Assembly: GCF_001550155.1 (NCBI RefSeq)
Contig: NZ_LRUF01000021.1
Coordinates: forward strand, 390,630 to 454,629
Length of the DNA: 64,000 nucleotides
Source: Pseudoalteromonas arabiensis
GTDB lineage: Bacteria > Pseudomonadota > Gammaproteobacteria > Enterobacterales > Alteromonadaceae
Direction of reading: 5' to 3'
Each line of letters opens with the position of its first letter. Positions within the stretch are counted from its first letter, which is position 1. A program made the translations under genes and the position numbers. The notes beneath the pieces were generated by a model. The model was not told the DNA's origin, ran no database searches, and worked only from the letters and a program-made list of their open reading frames with translations. This document shows, piece after piece, positions 17,616-28,250 of this stretch.

Positions 17616-18815
17616 ATGCGCTTAGGACCAGGACTTCTTGTCACTGCCGCCTTTATCGGCCCAGGCACCATCACCACAGCAAGTGTAGCCGGTGCTAATT
17701 TTGGTTTTGCTTTGATATGGACGTTACTTTTCTCTGTTATTGCCACCATTCTACTTCAATCTATGGCTGCTCGCTTAGGTGTGGCAACTGGGCATGATTT
17801 AGCATCAGCTTTAAGAACAACGATTCAAACACCCGTTTTTAAAGCTTTAGCAGCTATTTTAGTAATCAGTGCCATAGGTATTGGTAGTGCGGCTTATGAA
17901 GCGGGTAATTTGACTGGTGCAAGTTTGGGTCTGCAAGAAATTGTTCCTTCTGTTAGCCCATTATTATGGACTCCACTGATAGCAATTCTAAGTGCTGTAC
18001 TTTTATATACAGGTAAACATAAGGTAATAGAAGGCGCATTAATTGTTCTCGTTGTACTAATGAGTATAGTGTTTATATCAACTTTAGTAATGGCTGCACC
18101 GTCTTTAACGGCGATTTTAAAAGGCTTCATTCCAAGCCTACCTGAAGAATCAATCACAACTGTACTGGCATTAATTGGCACGACAATTGTGCCCTATAAT
18201 TTATTTTTGCACTCAGGTGTCCTTGCCGAAAAACATGATAAAAATAATGACATGCAAAAAGTAATAAAAGAAACAAACCTTGATACTGGTATATCGATCA
18301 CGCTTGGTGGTGTGATCACCTTAGCAATTTTATCGACTGCTTCCGTGGCTTTTTATGGTACTGAAGCTGGCAAAATATCTGCAGCTAACATGGCCGTACA
18401 ACTCGAACCTTTATTAGGTTCAATGGCTCACTACTTCTTTGCACTTGGTTTGTGCGCAGCAGGCCTAACAAGTGCTATAACCGCCCCTCTAGCAGGCGCT
18501 TATGCTGTGTGCGGTATGCTTGGCTGGTCAACACAAATGAGTAACACGCATTTTAAACTTGTTGCAATTACTATTTTACTGTTTGGTGCATTTGTTGCTT
18601 CACTCGGTCTTGACCCTGTCGCTGTTATTATTTTTGCACAAGCAGCTAATGGCCTCCTGCTACCTATTGTAACGACGTATTTGGTATGGCTAGTCAATCA
18701 AAAAACTGTAATGGGAGATTACACCAACTCTATGCTAGTAAACCTAGTGACATTACCCGTACTTGTACTTATTTTTGGATTGAGTAGCATCAAGTTGTTT
18801 AGCTTGATTTTTTAA
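17616..18815 (+). CDS. NRAMP-related divalent metal transporter with divergent metal-binding motifs
   Basis: 399 residues from ATG 17616, which has AAGG six bases upstream; the frame is open 66 bases earlier but the conserved protein starts here. About eleven hydrophobic helices. RLGPGLLVTAAFIGPGT in helix 1 aligns with the NRAMP consensus but has GPGT where manganese/iron transporters have DPGN. Helix 6 reads GTTIVPYNLFLHS instead of the usual MPHN. Both are primary metal ligands in known structures, so substrate or ion coupling may differ. The family is otherwise clear from LGVATGHDLA and AYEAGNLTGA. Flanked by an unrelated orphan ORF and a terminator. Confidence 0.82.
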   Translation: MRLGPGLLVTAAFIGPGTITTASVAGANFGFALIWTLLFSVIATILLQSMAARLGVATGHDLASALRTTIQTPVFKALAAILVISAIGIGSAAYEAGNLTGASLGLQEIVPSVSPLLWTPLIAILSAVLLYTGKHKVIEGALIVLVVLMSIVFISTLVMAAPSLTAILKGFIPSLPEESITTVLALIGTTIVPYNLFLHSGVLAEKHDKNNDMQKVIKETNLDTGISITLGGVITLAILSTASVAFYGTEAGKISAANMAVQLEPLLGSMAHYFFALGLCAAGLTSAITAPLAGAYAVCGMLGWSTQMSNTHFKLVAITILLFGAFVASLGLDPVAVIIFAQAANGLLLPIVTTYLVWLVNQKTVMGDYTNSMLVNLVTLPVLVLIFGLSSIKLFSLIF

Positions 18816-18827
18816 GGATTGATATAG

Positions 18828-18854
18828 CCGCAGGTTTATAATCTGCGGTTTTAG
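18828..18854 (+). terminator. Probable terminator after the NRAMP-like gene
   Basis: Arms CCGCAG and CTGCGG around a 9-nt loop, followed by TTTTAG, 12 bases after the stop codon. Short but well placed. Confidence 0.6.
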
Positions 18855-18966
18855 CTTGTCTTATTAAAGACTATTCAGATTACCGTGTATAATTTTTAGT
18901 AAACTTTGCAGCATTCGCTTGTGGCATAAAAGTATACCTAAAGTTATCGAGTACCTTCTAATTTCT

Positions 18967-19338
18967 TCACTTATCACAAGCTTTTAGCAAATCATCTGGG
19001 GTTATTACAATTTGCCGTGTTGTATTTTCAACTTTCTTTCTCACCTCTTCTTTACTAAAAACCAAGTGACAACCACTAGCATTACTTATTTCAATAGAAG
19101 ACAGCTTTATATCCATTACCTTGGACTCACTGGATGACTGCTCATATTGCCATACGTTAACTTCATCTGATTTTAGTGGCATGTCCATTATCTGAGTACC
19201 ATACTTGGTTTGAAACTTTACTTTAACCAAAAGCTCTTCAGATGTAGAATTTTTAACACTCGCCCAATAAATACTTGAACAAGAGCCCAAAGCAAAAATT
19301 ATCAGTAACCAAAAAATTGATATTTTTAATTTTTCCAT
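18967..19338 (-). CDS. Small predicted lipoprotein, possible partner of the adjacent zincin remnant
   Basis: 123 residues. N-terminus MEKLKISIFWLLIIFALGSC has a basic start, hydrophobic core and an LGSC lipobox, so it should be a lipid-anchored periplasmic-facing protein. The mature part includes SVKNSTSEELLVKVKFQTKY, reminiscent of a beta-sandwich, and I recognise no family. Its ATG overlaps the end of the upstream metallopeptidase-like frame by 13 bases, implying translational coupling. An immunity role for a periplasmic protease toxin is a speculation from gene arrangement only. Confidence 0.65.
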   Translation of the reverse strand: MEKLKISIFWLLIIFALGSCSSIYWASVKNSTSEELLVKVKFQTKYGTQIMDMPLKSDEVNVWQYEQSSSESKVMDIKLSSIEISNASGCHLVFSKEEVRKKVENTTRQIVITPDDLLKACDK

Positions 19339-19916
19339 AAAATACTAGAACTCCAAATCAATCTTTTTATGTCAATTTCAACAGCTTTGCTACCTGACAC
19401 ACACCCCTTCAAATTAGCTGTATTTTTAGTTTCATTATAATATTTCATCAGATCTATCTTTCCCTGTTTTGGATAACCAGGAGAAGACGACTTAACCTTT
19501 TGAAGAATTATATTAGTACTCCCTTTATGACCCCACGATAAGCTAATACCTCCTACATGCATAAGGATTGAATGACCAAACTCATGTGCTGAAACTAATT
19601 TAAACTCATCATCAATCAACTTTTCTGGGATGCCAGCTCTTTTAGTTTGAGGTAATCACCTTGTCGTAAACTATTTTGTTTAAAGTTAAGGTAAACATCA
19701 ATATAAATAGTTCTTGTTAAGCTGTTGACTGTTGTTTTAGCCCATGTGGCTTTATGAGCTCCATTATGAACTTTTAACTTAGTTCCTCGCTTCTTGAAGG
19801 CCCAACACATACCGTACGATATTAACCGTTGGTTTGTCGATTGCCTTATGGAGGTGCTCTTCGAAGATATCGAACGTAAGTGAGTTTGTTTGCGAGTATG
19901 TTGCTGCTAAATCCAT
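19326..19916 (-). pseudogene. Frameshifted zincin-like metallopeptidase gene, possible toxin domain
   Basis: Three successive pieces in two reading phases form one plausible protein: ATG 19916 to about 19790 (MDLAATYSQTNSLTFDIFEE, ending RYVLGLQEA), about 19790 to 19650 in another phase (GTKLKVHNGAHKATWAKTTV and YIDVYLNF), then 19650 to 19326 back in the first phase (AGIPEKLIDDEFKLVSAHEF). The last holds HEFGH, the HExxH zinc motif, and SLSWGHKGSTN. Two compensating indels therefore seem to break the gene. About 190 residues in total, no signal peptide. Short zincin domains of this kind occur as C-terminal toxins of secreted proteins; the adjacent lipoprotein would fit as partner. Functional assignment is inference. 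Confidence 0.55.
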
Positions 19917-20081
19917 ATTATATTCCATTATCACTATACAATTTTTGCTAGTAGTGTTTTATCTAGCAATCTTAGTTAATTCCTTTAACTTCCTTAATAT
20001 ACCTATACGACTATTTTTTGTAAAAAAAGCAAAAAGATTACAGGTACTTGTAAGCTTTAAAACCAATTTATTTACTTTTAT

Positions 20082-20115
20082 AAAAAAAGCCGCTATTCAT
20101 AAAAACAACGGCTTT
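20082..20115 (-). terminator. Terminator of the ftsK-lolA-rarA-crcB-serS operon
   Basis: Minus-strand arms AAAGCCG and CGGCTTT with a 16-nt loop and a following run of seven T residues, 30 bases after the serS stop. Confidence 0.8.
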
Positions 20116-20144
20116 CTTATTTTTAAGGCTTAAAGCTAATAAGC

Positions 20145-21464
<1,320 letters not shown>

Positions 21465-21851
21465 TTAACCTTTTTGCATTACCAGCTGAAGGCCCAGCCA
21501 AGCCATAAATATACACACCACCACGTTTAAGGTGATATTGAGGGCCATTTTAAAAAAGTGACCTTGTTGCAATAGCAACAACGAATCCATTGAGAATGTT
21601 GAAAAGGTGGTCAATGCACCTAAAAAGCCAATACCAATTAAGGTTTTAGCGGGGCTAACAGCGATTATTTCTCTTTCAATCAAGCCGTATAAAATGCCCA
21701 TTAACAATGAACCAAGAATATTAACTGTCAACGTGCCAAAAGGGAATCCCCTACCGAGCAGTTTTAGCATGGTTTCGCTAAGAAAATAGCGTAAACATGC
21801 CCCAGAAGCACCGCCCATTGCAATCATCATGTAAAGTTTCAAACTATTCAT
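21465..21851 (-). CDS. crcB: Fluoride ion channel CrcB/Fluc
   Basis: 128 residues from ATG 21851; a GTG 15 bases upstream is open but lies deeper inside rarA. Four hydrophobic helices with the Fluc signatures [28 protein letters not shown] (with the conserved Asn) and [15 protein letters not shown], whose Phe and Thr line the fluoride pore. It exports fluoride as a dual-topology dimer in the inner membrane. The start overlaps the rarA stop by eight bases, which suggests translational coupling. No fluoride riboswitch is visible, consistent with being inside an operon. Confidence 0.95.
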   Translation of the reverse strand: MNSLKLYMMIAMGGASGACLRYFLSETMLKLLGRGFPFGTLTVNILGSLLMGILYGLIEREIIAVSPAKTLIGIGFLGALTTFSTFSMDSLLLLQQGHFFKMALNITLNVVVCIFMAWLGLQLVMQKG

Positions 21852-23181
21852 AACGTTTAATATCACTTTGCTCGTTGCGCTGAGTTAAATAGTCCAGCTT
21901 TTGTTTGATTTTTTGTTCAAGCCCGCGATCGGTTGGGAAGTAATACTGACGATCATGAATAGCTTCTGGGAAGTACTTTTCGCCCGCTGCAAAGGCACCT
22001 TCTTCATTGTGTGCATACCGATATTCAGCGCCATAACCTAAGTCTTTCATTAAGCTAGTTGGTGCATTACGTAAATGCTCTGGCACCGGATGACTCGGCT
22101 CATTTTTAGCATCTTGCAGCGCTTGGTTAAACGCCATATACACAGCGTTACTTTTCGGCGCACTGGCTAAATAAATGGTGGCTTGTGCTATAGCGCGCTC
22201 ACCTTCACTTGGGCCAACACGTTGAAAAATATCCCACGCATTGAGTGCGACCTCCATTGCTCGCGGGTCGGCATTGCCAATATCTTCTGTGGCAATCGCT
22301 AATAACCGCCTAGCTACATAAAGCGGGTCGCCGCCACCTGCTAAAATACGGCAATACCAATATAAGGCACCATCAGGTGAACTACCACGCACTGACTTAT
22401 GAAACGCGGAAATTAAGTCGTAAAACTCATCGCCGCCTTTATCATACTTGGCTAAATGAGTTGGCAGTACTTGGCTTAAAACATGTTGATCAACAAGGTA
22501 TTTGCTCTGCTGCTCAGTGGTTAAATCAACCGCTTGTTCTAACAAGTTAAGTACTTTACGCGCATCGCCATCACTTGCTTGGCAAAGCGCTTGTTTGGCG
22601 TTATCAGCAATTTCTATGTGTTTTTGGCTAAGCTCCACATCTTCACGTAAAGCGCGCTCGATTACGGTAAATAAATCAGCTTGCTCAAGTGCTTTTAATA
22701 CATATACACGGGCACGAGACAGTATCGCGTTGTTAAGTGCAAATGATGGGTTTTCGGTGGTTGCGCCTACAAAAATAAAGGTACCGTCTTCGATATGGGG
22801 TAAGAATGCATCTTGCTGAGATTTATTAAAGCGATGCACTTCGTCTACAAACAATAACGTCCGTTGCCCTCGCCCTGCAAGATTTGCTTTCGCTTCGCTT
22901 ACTGCCTCACGAATATCTTTTACACCTGCTGTGACCGCCGACATTTGAATAAGGCTTGCATCGGCATGATTCGCAATAATTTGCGCTAAGGTGGTTTTAC
23001 CAACGCCAGGTGGTCCCCACAAAATGAGGCTGTGGCATCGACCTGCAAGAATGGCTTGGTAAAGGGGTTTATCGGGACTTAAAAGGTGCTGCTGACCTAT
23101 GTAGTCATTCAGTGTTTCGGGTCGCATGCGCGCCGCAAGAGGGCGCACATCAGGACCAAAATTAAATCCGAGGTTACTCAA
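21844..23181 (-). CDS. rarA: Replication-associated recombination protein RarA (MgsA)
   Basis: 445 residues. AAA+ ATPase of the clamp-loader-like family that acts at stalled replication forks. N-terminal [20 protein letters not shown], Walker [15 protein letters not shown], Walker [19 protein letters not shown], sensor [13 protein letters not shown], and the C-terminal tetramerisation region with [15 protein letters not shown] and [10 protein letters not shown]. It begins three bases after lolA and overlaps crcB, within the conserved ftsK-lolA-rarA-crcB-serS operon. Confidence 0.97.
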   Translation of the reverse strand: MSNLGFNFGPDVRPLAARMRPETLNDYIGQQHLLSPDKPLYQAILAGRCHSLILWGPPGVGKTTLAQIIANHADASLIQMSAVTAGVKDIREAVSEAKANLAGRGQRTLLFVDEVHRFNKSQQDAFLPHIEDGTFIFVGATTENPSFALNNAILSRARVYVLKALEQADLFTVIERALREDVELSQKHIEIADNAKQALCQASDGDARKVLNLLEQAVDLTTEQQSKYLVDQHVLSQVLPTHLAKYDKGGDEFYDLISAFHKSVRGSSPDGALYWYCRILAGGGDPLYVARRLLAIATEDIGNADPRAMEVALNAWDIFQRVGPSEGERAIAQATIYLASAPKSNAVYMAFNQALQDAKNEPSHPVPEHLRNAPTSLMKDLGYGAEYRYAHNEEGAFAAGEKYFPEAIHDRQYYFPTDRGLEQKIKQKLDYLTQRNEQSDIKRYE

Positions 23182-23184
23182 GCC

Positions 23185-23811
23185 TTAATCACCTTGGCTT
23201 TGGTCGTCAACTTCAACGCCTTCAGGAATGGTAAATTCAAAGGTCTGAGTTGCAAGTGCTTCGTTTACTTTAGCGTCTTTAAAGGTAAATAAAGACTGCT
23301 GACCTGAGGTATCTAGTACTGTAAGTGATGCAAGGCCCTGCTCTTGAGCATTAAAGCGAATGTCTAACTTTTCAACTTGGCTCTCAACGCCTTTGTTTGG
23401 CGTGACGCTAAAGCCTACATCCGTTGCCACAACTTGGTATTTAGCCCATTGCTCTGGATCTTTTGAGGTCAACAATACAAACGGTGTTGAATCAATCAAA
23501 CTGTGAGTATTCATAATAGTGACTTGTTCAGCAAAGCTGTCGAAGTAATACGTTTTATCACCATTTGATACAAACAAGGTATCGTCTGGGCTTTGTTGTT
23601 GCCAGCGGATCATCATAGGCTGCTGAAGGGCAATATTCCCCTCACCTTGCATGATAGCTTCACCTTGTGAATCGGTCACTTGCTGTGAAAACTCTGCTTT
23701 AAAACTTTTAATCGCAGCCAGTTGTTGTTGCAATGCTTCGCTGTCGTCTGCAAAACTTTGGCCGCTTAATAAACAGCCCATAATTAAGGCTAGGTATTTA
23801 AATTTTTTCAT
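23185..23811 (-). CDS. lolA: Outer-membrane lipoprotein carrier protein LolA
   Basis: 208 residues with a cleavable signal peptide ([20 protein letters not shown] then ADD). Periplasmic chaperone that takes lipoproteins from LolCDE to LolB. The family pattern of alternating beta strands is visible: FKAEFSQQVTDSQGE, GEGNIALQQPMMIRWQQ, DTLFVSNGDKTYYFD and the C-terminal TFEFTIPEGVEV. Its ATG overlaps the ftsK stop codon by one base (TAATG), implying translational coupling. Confidence 0.96.
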   Translation of the reverse strand: MKKFKYLALIMGCLLSGQSFADDSEALQQQLAAIKSFKAEFSQQVTDSQGEAIMQGEGNIALQQPMMIRWQQQSPDDTLFVSNGDKTYYFDSFAEQVTIMNTHSLIDSTPFVLLTSKDPEQWAKYQVVATDVGFSVTPNKGVESQVEKLDIRFNAQEQGLASLTVLDTSGQQSLFTFKDAKVNEALATQTFEFTIPEGVEVDDQSQGD

Positions 23812-26297
23812 TAATTTGCTCCACCATTTGGCACTAAGACTTCGCGTGCACCGTTGTGTCCCGGTACGCTAACAATGCCTGATGTTTCCATTTGTTCAAC
23901 TAAGCGTGCTGCGCGGTTATAACCTACGCGAAGTTTACGCTGTACACTCGATACCGACACTTTGCCGGTTTCAATTACAAATGATACTGCTTCATCGTAA
24001 AGCGGATCTGACTCTTCATCACCGTCTTCACTGGTTTCTCCTGGTAGTAAAATTTCCTCTGCGGCATCACCACTTAAAATTTCATCTATATAATTTGGTT
24101 TGCCACGTTTTTTCCAATCATCTACAACCGCGTGAACTTCGTGGTCGTCTACAAATGCACCATGCACACGCACTGGGACGCTAGTCCCCGGCGGTAAGTA
24201 AAGCATATCACCCATACCTAGTAAGTTTTCAGCGCCTTGCTGATCTAAAATAGTACGCGAGTCAATTTTACTTGAAACCTGGAACGCCATACGGGTTGGA
24301 ATATTCGCTTTAATTAAACCTGTAATAACGTCAACCGATGGTCGCTGTGTTGCGAGTACTAAGTGAATACCTGCAGCACGGGCTTTTTGCGCGATACGTG
24401 CAATCAGCTCTTCCACTTTTTTACCCACGATCATCATCATGTCGGCAAATTCGTCAATCACCACCACAATACTTGGGAGTTTATCTAGCTCTTCAGGGCC
24501 ATCGGCCATGCCATCGGTGTCTTTAAAAAGAGGATCGAGTATTGGATGACCCGCTTCTTTGGCATCACGTACCTTCTGGTTGTAACCTTTTAAGTTACGC
24601 ACCCCAAGTGCCGACATCAGCTTATAACGGCGTTCCATTTCGCCTACACACCAACGCAATGCATTGGCTGCTTCTTTCATGTCGGTCACAACTTCACATA
24701 ATAAATGTGGGATGCCTTCGTACACAGAAAGTTCAAGCATTTTCGGGTCGATCATGATCATACGTACATCATCAGGGCCCGATTTGTACAGTAAGCTTAA
24801 TATCATTACATTAACGCCCACTGACTTACCTGAACCTGTCGTACCAGCAACAAGTAAATGTGGCATTTTGCCAAGATCAGCACAGACTGGCTCGCCAGCA
24901 ATGTCTTTACCTAACACCATAGTCAGTGGTGATGGGTTTGATTCAAACTTAGGCGCGTTAATAACTTCGCTTAGACGCACTATTTCACGATGTTTGTTCG
25001 GCAGCTCTAAACCAACATAGGTTTTACCTGGAATAACCTCTACTACACGCACACTGACAGCAGACAATGAACGCGCTAAATCTTTTGCTAAGCCAGTGAT
25101 TTTAGCCACTTTAATACCCGGCGCTAAATCAAGCTCAAAACGTGTAACAACAGGGCCTGGGTATACACCTACAACTGCTGCTTGAATATTGAAATCAAGG
25201 AGTTTGGTTTCAACTAAACGCGAAATACCGTCAAGCTCTTCTTGTGATAACGGATTCTTCGCTTTATCTGGGCGGTCTAATAAATCAAGTGACGGTAAAG
25301 GATTAGTCGGCGGCTCTTCATCTAATAACGCTTCAAATTTTTCTTTTGCCGTTGGTGGTGGCTGATACGCGGGCTTTGGCTTGGGCATTGGTCGCGCAGG
25401 TGATACGACTGTGGTAGTCGGTTTTTCTGGTTCAGCATCTACCACAGGACTTTGGTCAAGCGCATTCAGTGCCGAGACGGTGTCGAAGGACTCATCATCA
25501 AGTGCACTAAAACCTATTTCTTGATCCAAAATATCATCAAGCTCATCGAACCCCTCAAACTCGCTATCTGGCTTTTTAGTCTCGCTCGATGGTTTTTGCT
25601 TAGCTTCACTCTCTTTATTAAAACTGATTGACGGCTCGTTATCTGGCTCAACAAAGTTAGCATCTGACTCAGTCTCTGTTACAGGCTTGATAGCTTCTTT
25701 CTCGCGATGTAACCACGCAGATAATTGTTCACGCAAGAAATAGAAAGCTTGCATGACCCACTTACCCACAAAATCAACAAATTGAACCCATGACACACCG
25801 GTTAAAAGTGTTAAACCAGCAAAGAAGAAGCAGAGTAAAAGAATCGAAGTACCAGTAAAATTAAACGTTGGCATCATCGCTGAGGCAATGATATCCCCCA
25901 CTACCCCGCCAGATGAGAAGTTATAAATATCATCAAAATTTATACTACTGATTGCTGTCGCTGACGTTATAAATAAAGCGAACCCGATAACTCTTAACGA
26001 CAATGTGGTGTAGTCAAGCTGGAAAATACGATGTGGTTGTTTAAACAGTAAATAGCCGAACAATTGGATAGCGGCAGGCACTAGATAAGCTAACCAGCCA
26101 AATGTAAGCAGCAATATATCTGCTACCCAAGCACCTGCAGTACCTGTTATATTTTTTACATTGACGAACTCACCAGTTTGCGACCATGATGGGTCGGCCG
26201 GATCAAAACTAATTAATGCACATAAAATAAATACTGCCGCAAAGGTACTAATAATTAGCCCTGTTTCTAGCAGTCTTTGAACACCATTTAGGCGCAT
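23811..26297 (-). CDS. ftsK: DNA translocase FtsK
   Basis: 828 residues, a typical compact FtsK. Couples chromosome dimer resolution with cell division. Residues 1-190: four to five membrane helices. Residues about 190-370: acidic and proline-rich linker ([27 protein letters not shown]). Residues about 370-750: RecA-like motor with Walker [16 protein letters not shown] and Walker [16 protein letters not shown]. The C-terminal gamma winged-helix ([19 protein letters not shown]) reads KOPS sites. First gene of the operon, downstream of lrp in the same direction. Confidence 0.98.
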   Translation of the reverse strand: MRLNGVQRLLETGLIISTFAAVFILCALISFDPADPSWSQTGEFVNVKNITGTAGAWVADILLLTFGWLAYLVPAAIQLFGYLLFKQPHRIFQLDYTTLSLRVIGFALFITSATAISSINFDDIYNFSSGGVVGDIIASAMMPTFNFTGTSILLLCFFFAGLTLLTGVSWVQFVDFVGKWVMQAFYFLREQLSAWLHREKEAIKPVTETESDANFVEPDNEPSISFNKESEAKQKPSSETKKPDSEFEGFDELDDILDQEIGFSALDDESFDTVSALNALDQSPVVDAEPEKPTTTVVSPARPMPKPKPAYQPPPTAKEKFEALLDEEPPTNPLPSLDLLDRPDKAKNPLSQEELDGISRLVETKLLDFNIQAAVVGVYPGPVVTRFELDLAPGIKVAKITGLAKDLARSLSAVSVRVVEVIPGKTYVGLELPNKHREIVRLSEVINAPKFESNPSPLTMVLGKDIAGEPVCADLGKMPHLLVAGTTGSGKSVGVNVMILSLLYKSGPDDVRMIMIDPKMLELSVYEGIPHLLCEVVTDMKEAANALRWCVGEMERRYKLMSALGVRNLKGYNQKVRDAKEAGHPILDPLFKDTDGMADGPEELDKLPSIVVVIDEFADMMMIVGKKVEELIARIAQKARAAGIHLVLATQRPSVDVITGLIKANIPTRMAFQVSSKIDSRTILDQQGAENLLGMGDMLYLPPGTSVPVRVHGAFVDDHEVHAVVDDWKKRGKPNYIDEILSGDAAEEILLPGETSEDGDEESDPLYDEAVSFVIETGKVSVSSVQRKLRVGYNRAARLVEQMETSGIVSVPGHNGAREVLVPNGGAN

Positions 26298-26441
26298 AGC
26301 TCCCTATTCCTTATTATTCTTTACAACTGATCGGTTAGCAGTGAAATACCTTAGCAGGAAATGCCGTTTTATGCACTTTATCTTAACCTTGATGGACTGA
26401 TAATGAACAAGTTTTTATTACTCTACCTGCATTTTAACAGC

Positions 26442-26921
26442 TTAAGCAATATATGGGCGAATAATCACGCCTTGCTCACCTTTCACTTCTTCCATAACTA
26501 CATAGGTACGACTTTCACTGACATTAGGGAGCTTTAACAAGATATCCCCTAAAACATTGCGATACTCTGACATATCGTTAACACGTGTTTTTAATAAAAA
26601 GTCAAAGTTACCTGACACTAAGTGGCATTCAATGATTTCATCGTGTTTTTTTACAGCAGCATTAAATTCTTCAAATACATCGGGTGAGGTTTTAGTAATA
26701 GTCACTTCAACATAAACAGACAAACCTTGCCCAAGCTTAGCAGGGTCAACAACAGCTTTATAACCTACTATATAACCTTCCCTTTCGAGCTTCTTTACAC
26801 GCTCTAAACAAGGAGTGGCACTTAGCCCTACACGCCTTGCTAACTCTACGTTAGAGATCCGACCATCAAGCTGCAATTCCATCAAAATTTTACGGTCAAT
26901 TCTGTCGAGTAATTGATGCAT
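26442..26921 (-). CDS. lrp: Leucine-responsive regulatory protein (Lrp/AsnC family)
   Basis: 159 residues. N-terminal helix-turn-helix (DRKILMELQLDGRISNVELA, then RRVGLSATPCLERVKKLE) and a C-terminal RAM effector domain beginning VDPAKLGQGLSVYVEV, with the VSGNFDFLLKTRV strand that binds leucine or other amino acids. The near-E. coli N-terminus supports true Lrp. Global regulator of amino acid metabolism. Divergent from ald, which is a classic Lrp-type target, and upstream of ftsK as in many gammaproteobacteria. Confidence 0.94.
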   Translation of the reverse strand: MHQLLDRIDRKILMELQLDGRISNVELARRVGLSATPCLERVKKLEREGYIVGYKAVVDPAKLGQGLSVYVEVTITKTSPDVFEEFNAAVKKHDEIIECHLVSGNFDFLLKTRVNDMSEYRNVLGDILLKLPNVSESRTYVVMEEVKGEQGVIIRPYIA

Positions 26922-26948
26922 AGCGCCAACCAGAGTTTTAAACTATTA

Positions 26949-27024
26949 AAAAATATATTTTAGATTATATCACTAGATAACACACAAAAAAAGGTGAGAC
27001 ACACTGCCTTGTCATGAATATAAT
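26949..27024 (+). promoter_or_regulatory. lrp-ald divergent regulatory region with ald promoter
   Basis: A perfect -10 TATAAT at 27019-27024 lies 17 bp after GAGACA (26996-27001), about 40 bases before the ald start. The AT-rich palindrome AAAATATATTTT near 26950, followed by TAGATTATAT, resembles Lrp-bound sequence and would allow control of both genes; Lrp binding is inference. Confidence 0.5.
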
Positions 27025-27063
27025 AGTCGAAAATTTCATCCCGTTCTATTAAGGCGAAAAATT

Positions 27064-28185
27064 ATGATTATTGGTGTACCTAAAGAAATTAAAAACCATG
27101 AATACCGTGTAGGTATGGTTCCTGCGAGTGTTCGTGAATTAGTAAACCATGGCCACCAAGTGTTTGTTGAAACTGATGCAGGTATGGGCATTGGCTTCAC
27201 TAATGAAGACTATGTTATTGCAGGTGCTGAAATTCTTCCTACAGCAGCAGACGTTTTTGCTAAAGCTGAGATGATCGTTAAAGTAAAAGAGCCACAAGCT
27301 GTTGAGCGTGCAATGTTACGTGAAGACCAAATTCTATTTACTTATCTTCACCTAGCACCAGATCTTCCACAAACTGAAGACCTAGTTAAAAGTGGTGCAG
27401 TGTGTATCGCTTACGAAACAGTAACTGATGCACGTGGTGGTTTACCTCTTCTTGCTCCTATGAGTGAAGTTGCGGGTCGTATGTCTATTCAAGCGGGTGC
27501 ACAGGCATTAGAGAAATCTAACCACGGTCGTGGTATGTTACTTGGTGGTGTACCAGGTGTTGAGCCAGCTAAAGTTGTTGTTATCGGCGGTGGTATGGTT
27601 GGTCGTAGTGCAGCGCAGATGGCTGTTGGCCTAGGTGCTAACGTGGTCGTTCTTGATCGTAATATCGATGTACTCCGTGCCCTAGACGCGCAATTTGGTA
27701 ATAAAGTACAAGCGATCTACTCTACTGCTGACGCATTGGAAAAACACGTACTAGAAGCTGACCTTGTAATCGGTGGCGTATTGATCCCAGGTGCAGCTGC
27801 GCCTAAACTTGTAACTGCTGAGCACATTAAAGCAATGAAACCTGGTTCTGCAATCGTTGACGTTGCAATCGACCAAGGTGGTTGTATTGCAACATCTAAA
27901 GCAACAACTCACGCAGATCCTACATACATCGTTGATGACGTTGTTCACTACTGTGTTGCTAACATGCCAGGTGCTGTTCCACGTACTTCTACGTTCGCAC
28001 TTAATAACGCGACATTACCATTTATCATCAACCTTGCTAACAAAGGCTACAAGAAAGCGCTTCTTGACGATGCACACTTCTTAAAAGGCTTAAACGTGAT
28101 CAAAGGCCAAGTTACTTATAAAGAAGTAGCTGAAGCATTCAACATGGAATATGTTGACCCACGTACAGCGGTTGAAAATGCTTAA
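27064..28185 (+). CDS. ald: Alanine dehydrogenase
   Basis: 373 residues, the normal length. NAD-dependent reversible deamination of L-alanine to pyruvate. N-terminal [20 protein letters not shown], the substrate-site region VKVKEPQ, signature [20 protein letters not shown], and the nucleotide fold [20 protein letters not shown]. Begins with a promoter facing away from lrp, so probably Lrp-responsive. Monocistronic, ends in a strong bidirectional terminator. Codon use is well adapted, suggesting high expression. Confidence 0.97.
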   Translation: MIIGVPKEIKNHEYRVGMVPASVRELVNHGHQVFVETDAGMGIGFTNEDYVIAGAEILPTAADVFAKAEMIVKVKEPQAVERAMLREDQILFTYLHLAPDLPQTEDLVKSGAVCIAYETVTDARGGLPLLAPMSEVAGRMSIQAGAQALEKSNHGRGMLLGGVPGVEPAKVVVIGGGMVGRSAAQMAVGLGANVVVLDRNIDVLRALDAQFGNKVQAIYSTADALEKHVLEADLVIGGVLIPGAAAPKLVTAEHIKAMKPGSAIVDVAIDQGGCIATSKATTHADPTYIVDDVVHYCVANMPGAVPRTSTFALNNATLPFIINLANKGYKKALLDDAHFLKGLNVIKGQVTYKEVAEAFNMEYVDPRTAVENA

Positions 28186-28200
28186 TTAGCATTTTGACAC

Positions 28201-28230
28201 AAAAAAAGCAGCGAATTCGCTGCTTTTTTT
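28201..28230. terminator. Bidirectional terminator between ald and pssA (perfect 30-bp palindrome)
   Basis: Seven A, GCAGCG, AATT, CGCTGC, seven T: a perfect 30-bp palindrome. It ends both the ald transcript (plus) and the pssA transcript (minus, stop at 28251). Confidence 0.95.
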
Positions 28231-28250
28231 ATACCTTTTTATTATTGAGA

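Noticed and set aside
19616-19660. Programmed -1 frameshift site in the zincin gene
   Set aside because: No X-XXY-YYZ slippery heptamer in phase near the switch, and a second opposite shift upstream makes decay the simpler explanation.
19834-20133. Plus-strand 99-codon ORF before serS
   Set aside because: Covers the serS terminator and the zincin remnant; AT-rich low-complexity translation without a ribosome site.
18200-20144. Genomic island or prophage boundary near the zincin remnant
   Set aside because: No integrase, attachment repeats or tRNA at the boundaries; only a local AT-rich stretch.
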